Origin: an uncultured Oscillibacter sp. | GTDB taxonomy: Bacteria; Bacillota_A; Clostridia; Oscillospirales; Oscillospiraceae | Direction: 5' to 3' | Length of the DNA stretch: 14,384 nt | NCBI GenBank assembly: GCA_951800675.1 | Contig: CATOKC010000087.1 | Span: forward strand, 1-14,384 | Shown: positions 13,680-14,384 of the stretch, in pieces | Layout: every line of letters begins with the position of its first letter | Position numbering within the stretch: the stretch's first letter is position 1 | Made by a program: the position numbers and the translations under genes | Notes under the pieces: generated by a model | Seen by the model: the letters and a program-made list of their open reading frames with translations, nothing else | Told to the model about the DNA's origin: nothing | Database searches by the model: none

Positions 13680-14384
13680 TTACTTCATGAAGTCGCCCAC
13701 GTTGTCGGGAGTAACCTTCACATAGTCGACATAGACGCTCTGCTCGCCGGAGGCATAGGTGGCTCCGCCCAGCAGCTTCTCCATTTCGGCGACGGCGCCG
13801 GCGGCCTGGCCGTTGGCGTCGTTCAGGACGGTTCCGGTCATGTTGCCGTTGCTGACTTCGTTCAGGGCCGCGTCCAGGGCGTCCACGCCCACCAGGTAGA
13901 TGTCCTCGTTGACCTTGCGGCCGGCGGACTGGATGGCCTGGAGAGCGCCGATGGCCATATCGTCGTTGTTGCAGAAGACGACCTCGATTTTGTCGCCGAA
14001 CTGGGCCAGGTCGTTGGCGCAGATGGTCTGGCCCTTCTCACGGTCCCAATCGCCGCGGGTCAGGTTCAGCTGCTCGACCTCGACGCCGGCGTCGGTCAGA
14101 GCCTTGACGGAGTACTCGGTGCGGAGCTGGGCGTCGATGTTCTCGGGGTCGCCCTGGATCATGATGTAGGAGACTTTCCCGTCGCCGTTGATGTCGCCCT
14201 TGTTGGGGGTGTCCAGAATCAGCTCGCCCTGGAAGGTACCGGACTGGGCGGCGTCGCAGCCGACGTAGACCAGCTTGTCATAGGCGGCCATCTGGTCGGC
14301 GGTGGGCTCCCGGTTGATCAGCACGGTGGGGATGCCCGCGGACTTCACGGTGGCGATGATGGTGTCCGCCGCGGAGGTCATGAC
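13680..14384 (-). CDS. mglB: Galactose/glucose ABC transporter binding protein MglB (C-terminal part)
   Basis: The last 235 codons or so are inside the window; the 5' end with signal peptide lies beyond 14384. It is a type I binding protein of the MglB family with NREP, YVGCDAAQSGTFQGEL, the calcium loop DINGDGKVS, Trp in GDWDREKG, NNDDMAIGA, GVDALDAAL and TVLNDANGQA, all at MglB spacing. The Asp and Arg of the ligand cluster are kept (GDPENIDAQLR), but the His of E. coli MglB and of the lipoprotein paralogue is Asn here (codon 14139-14141). It captures sugar for MglC/MglA. It ends with a TAA at 13680, followed by a terminator-like hairpin. Confidence 0.92.
   Translation of the reverse strand, partial: VMTSAADTIIATVKSAGIPTVLINREPTADQMAAYDKLVYVGCDAAQSGTFQGELILDTPNKGDINGDGKVSYIMIQGDPENIDAQLRTEYSVKALTDAGVEVEQLNLTRGDWDREKGQTICANDLAQFGDKIEVVFCNNDDMAIGALQAIQSAGRKVNEDIYLVGVDALDAALNEVSNGNMTGTVLNDANGQAAGAVAEMEKLLGGATYASGEQSVYVDYVKVTPDNVGDFMK

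Overview
The window looks like a chromosomal segment of a high-GC, low-T Firmicute, most likely a gut Oscillospiraceae-type clostridium (Flavonifractor/Lawsonibacter/Pseudoflavonifractor-like). This is inferred from strong AGGAGG ribosome sites, S-layer-homology domains, a clostridial lipoprotein signal, a DacF-type carboxypeptidase and a YesM/YesN-type two-component system. No database search was possible. No tRNA, rRNA, CRISPR array or insertion sequence was seen.

Bases 1-4216 hold independent housekeeping and accessory genes. They are the 3' end of an MFS efflux-type transporter; a convergent MerR regulator whose promoter has the 19-bp spacer typical of MerR control; a secreted SLH protein with a GH18-like domain that seems to lack the catalytic glutamate; a small orphan P-loop ATPase; an intergenic cluster of inverted repeats; and a DacF-type D-alanyl-D-alanine carboxypeptidase. 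From 4301 a well-formed promoter drives galM (aldose 1-epimerase) on the + strand. It ends at a terminator shared with the minus-strand cluster.

Bases 5446-14384 form one sugar uptake and sensing module, all on the minus strand. In transcription order it runs mglB (5' end outside the window), a terminator-like hairpin, mglA (probable TTG start), mglC, a strong terminator, then a new promoter, a YesN-like response regulator, a three-hairpin leader, a YesM-like histidine kinase, a membrane-anchored divergent sugar-binding-fold protein, and a lipoprotein paralogue of MglB. The last three genes overlap (4 nt and 56 nt), so they are probably translationally coupled.

Working model: MglBAC imports glucose/galactose and GalM interconverts the sugar anomers. 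The second MglB-like lipoprotein and the anchored binding-fold protein act as extracytoplasmic sensors for the histidine kinase, and the AraC-type response regulator controls the transporter genes. This resembles the known XylFII-LytS-YesN xylose sensor, but with a galactose/glucose-type receptor plus an extra divergent receptor-like protein. It is the most interesting part of the window.
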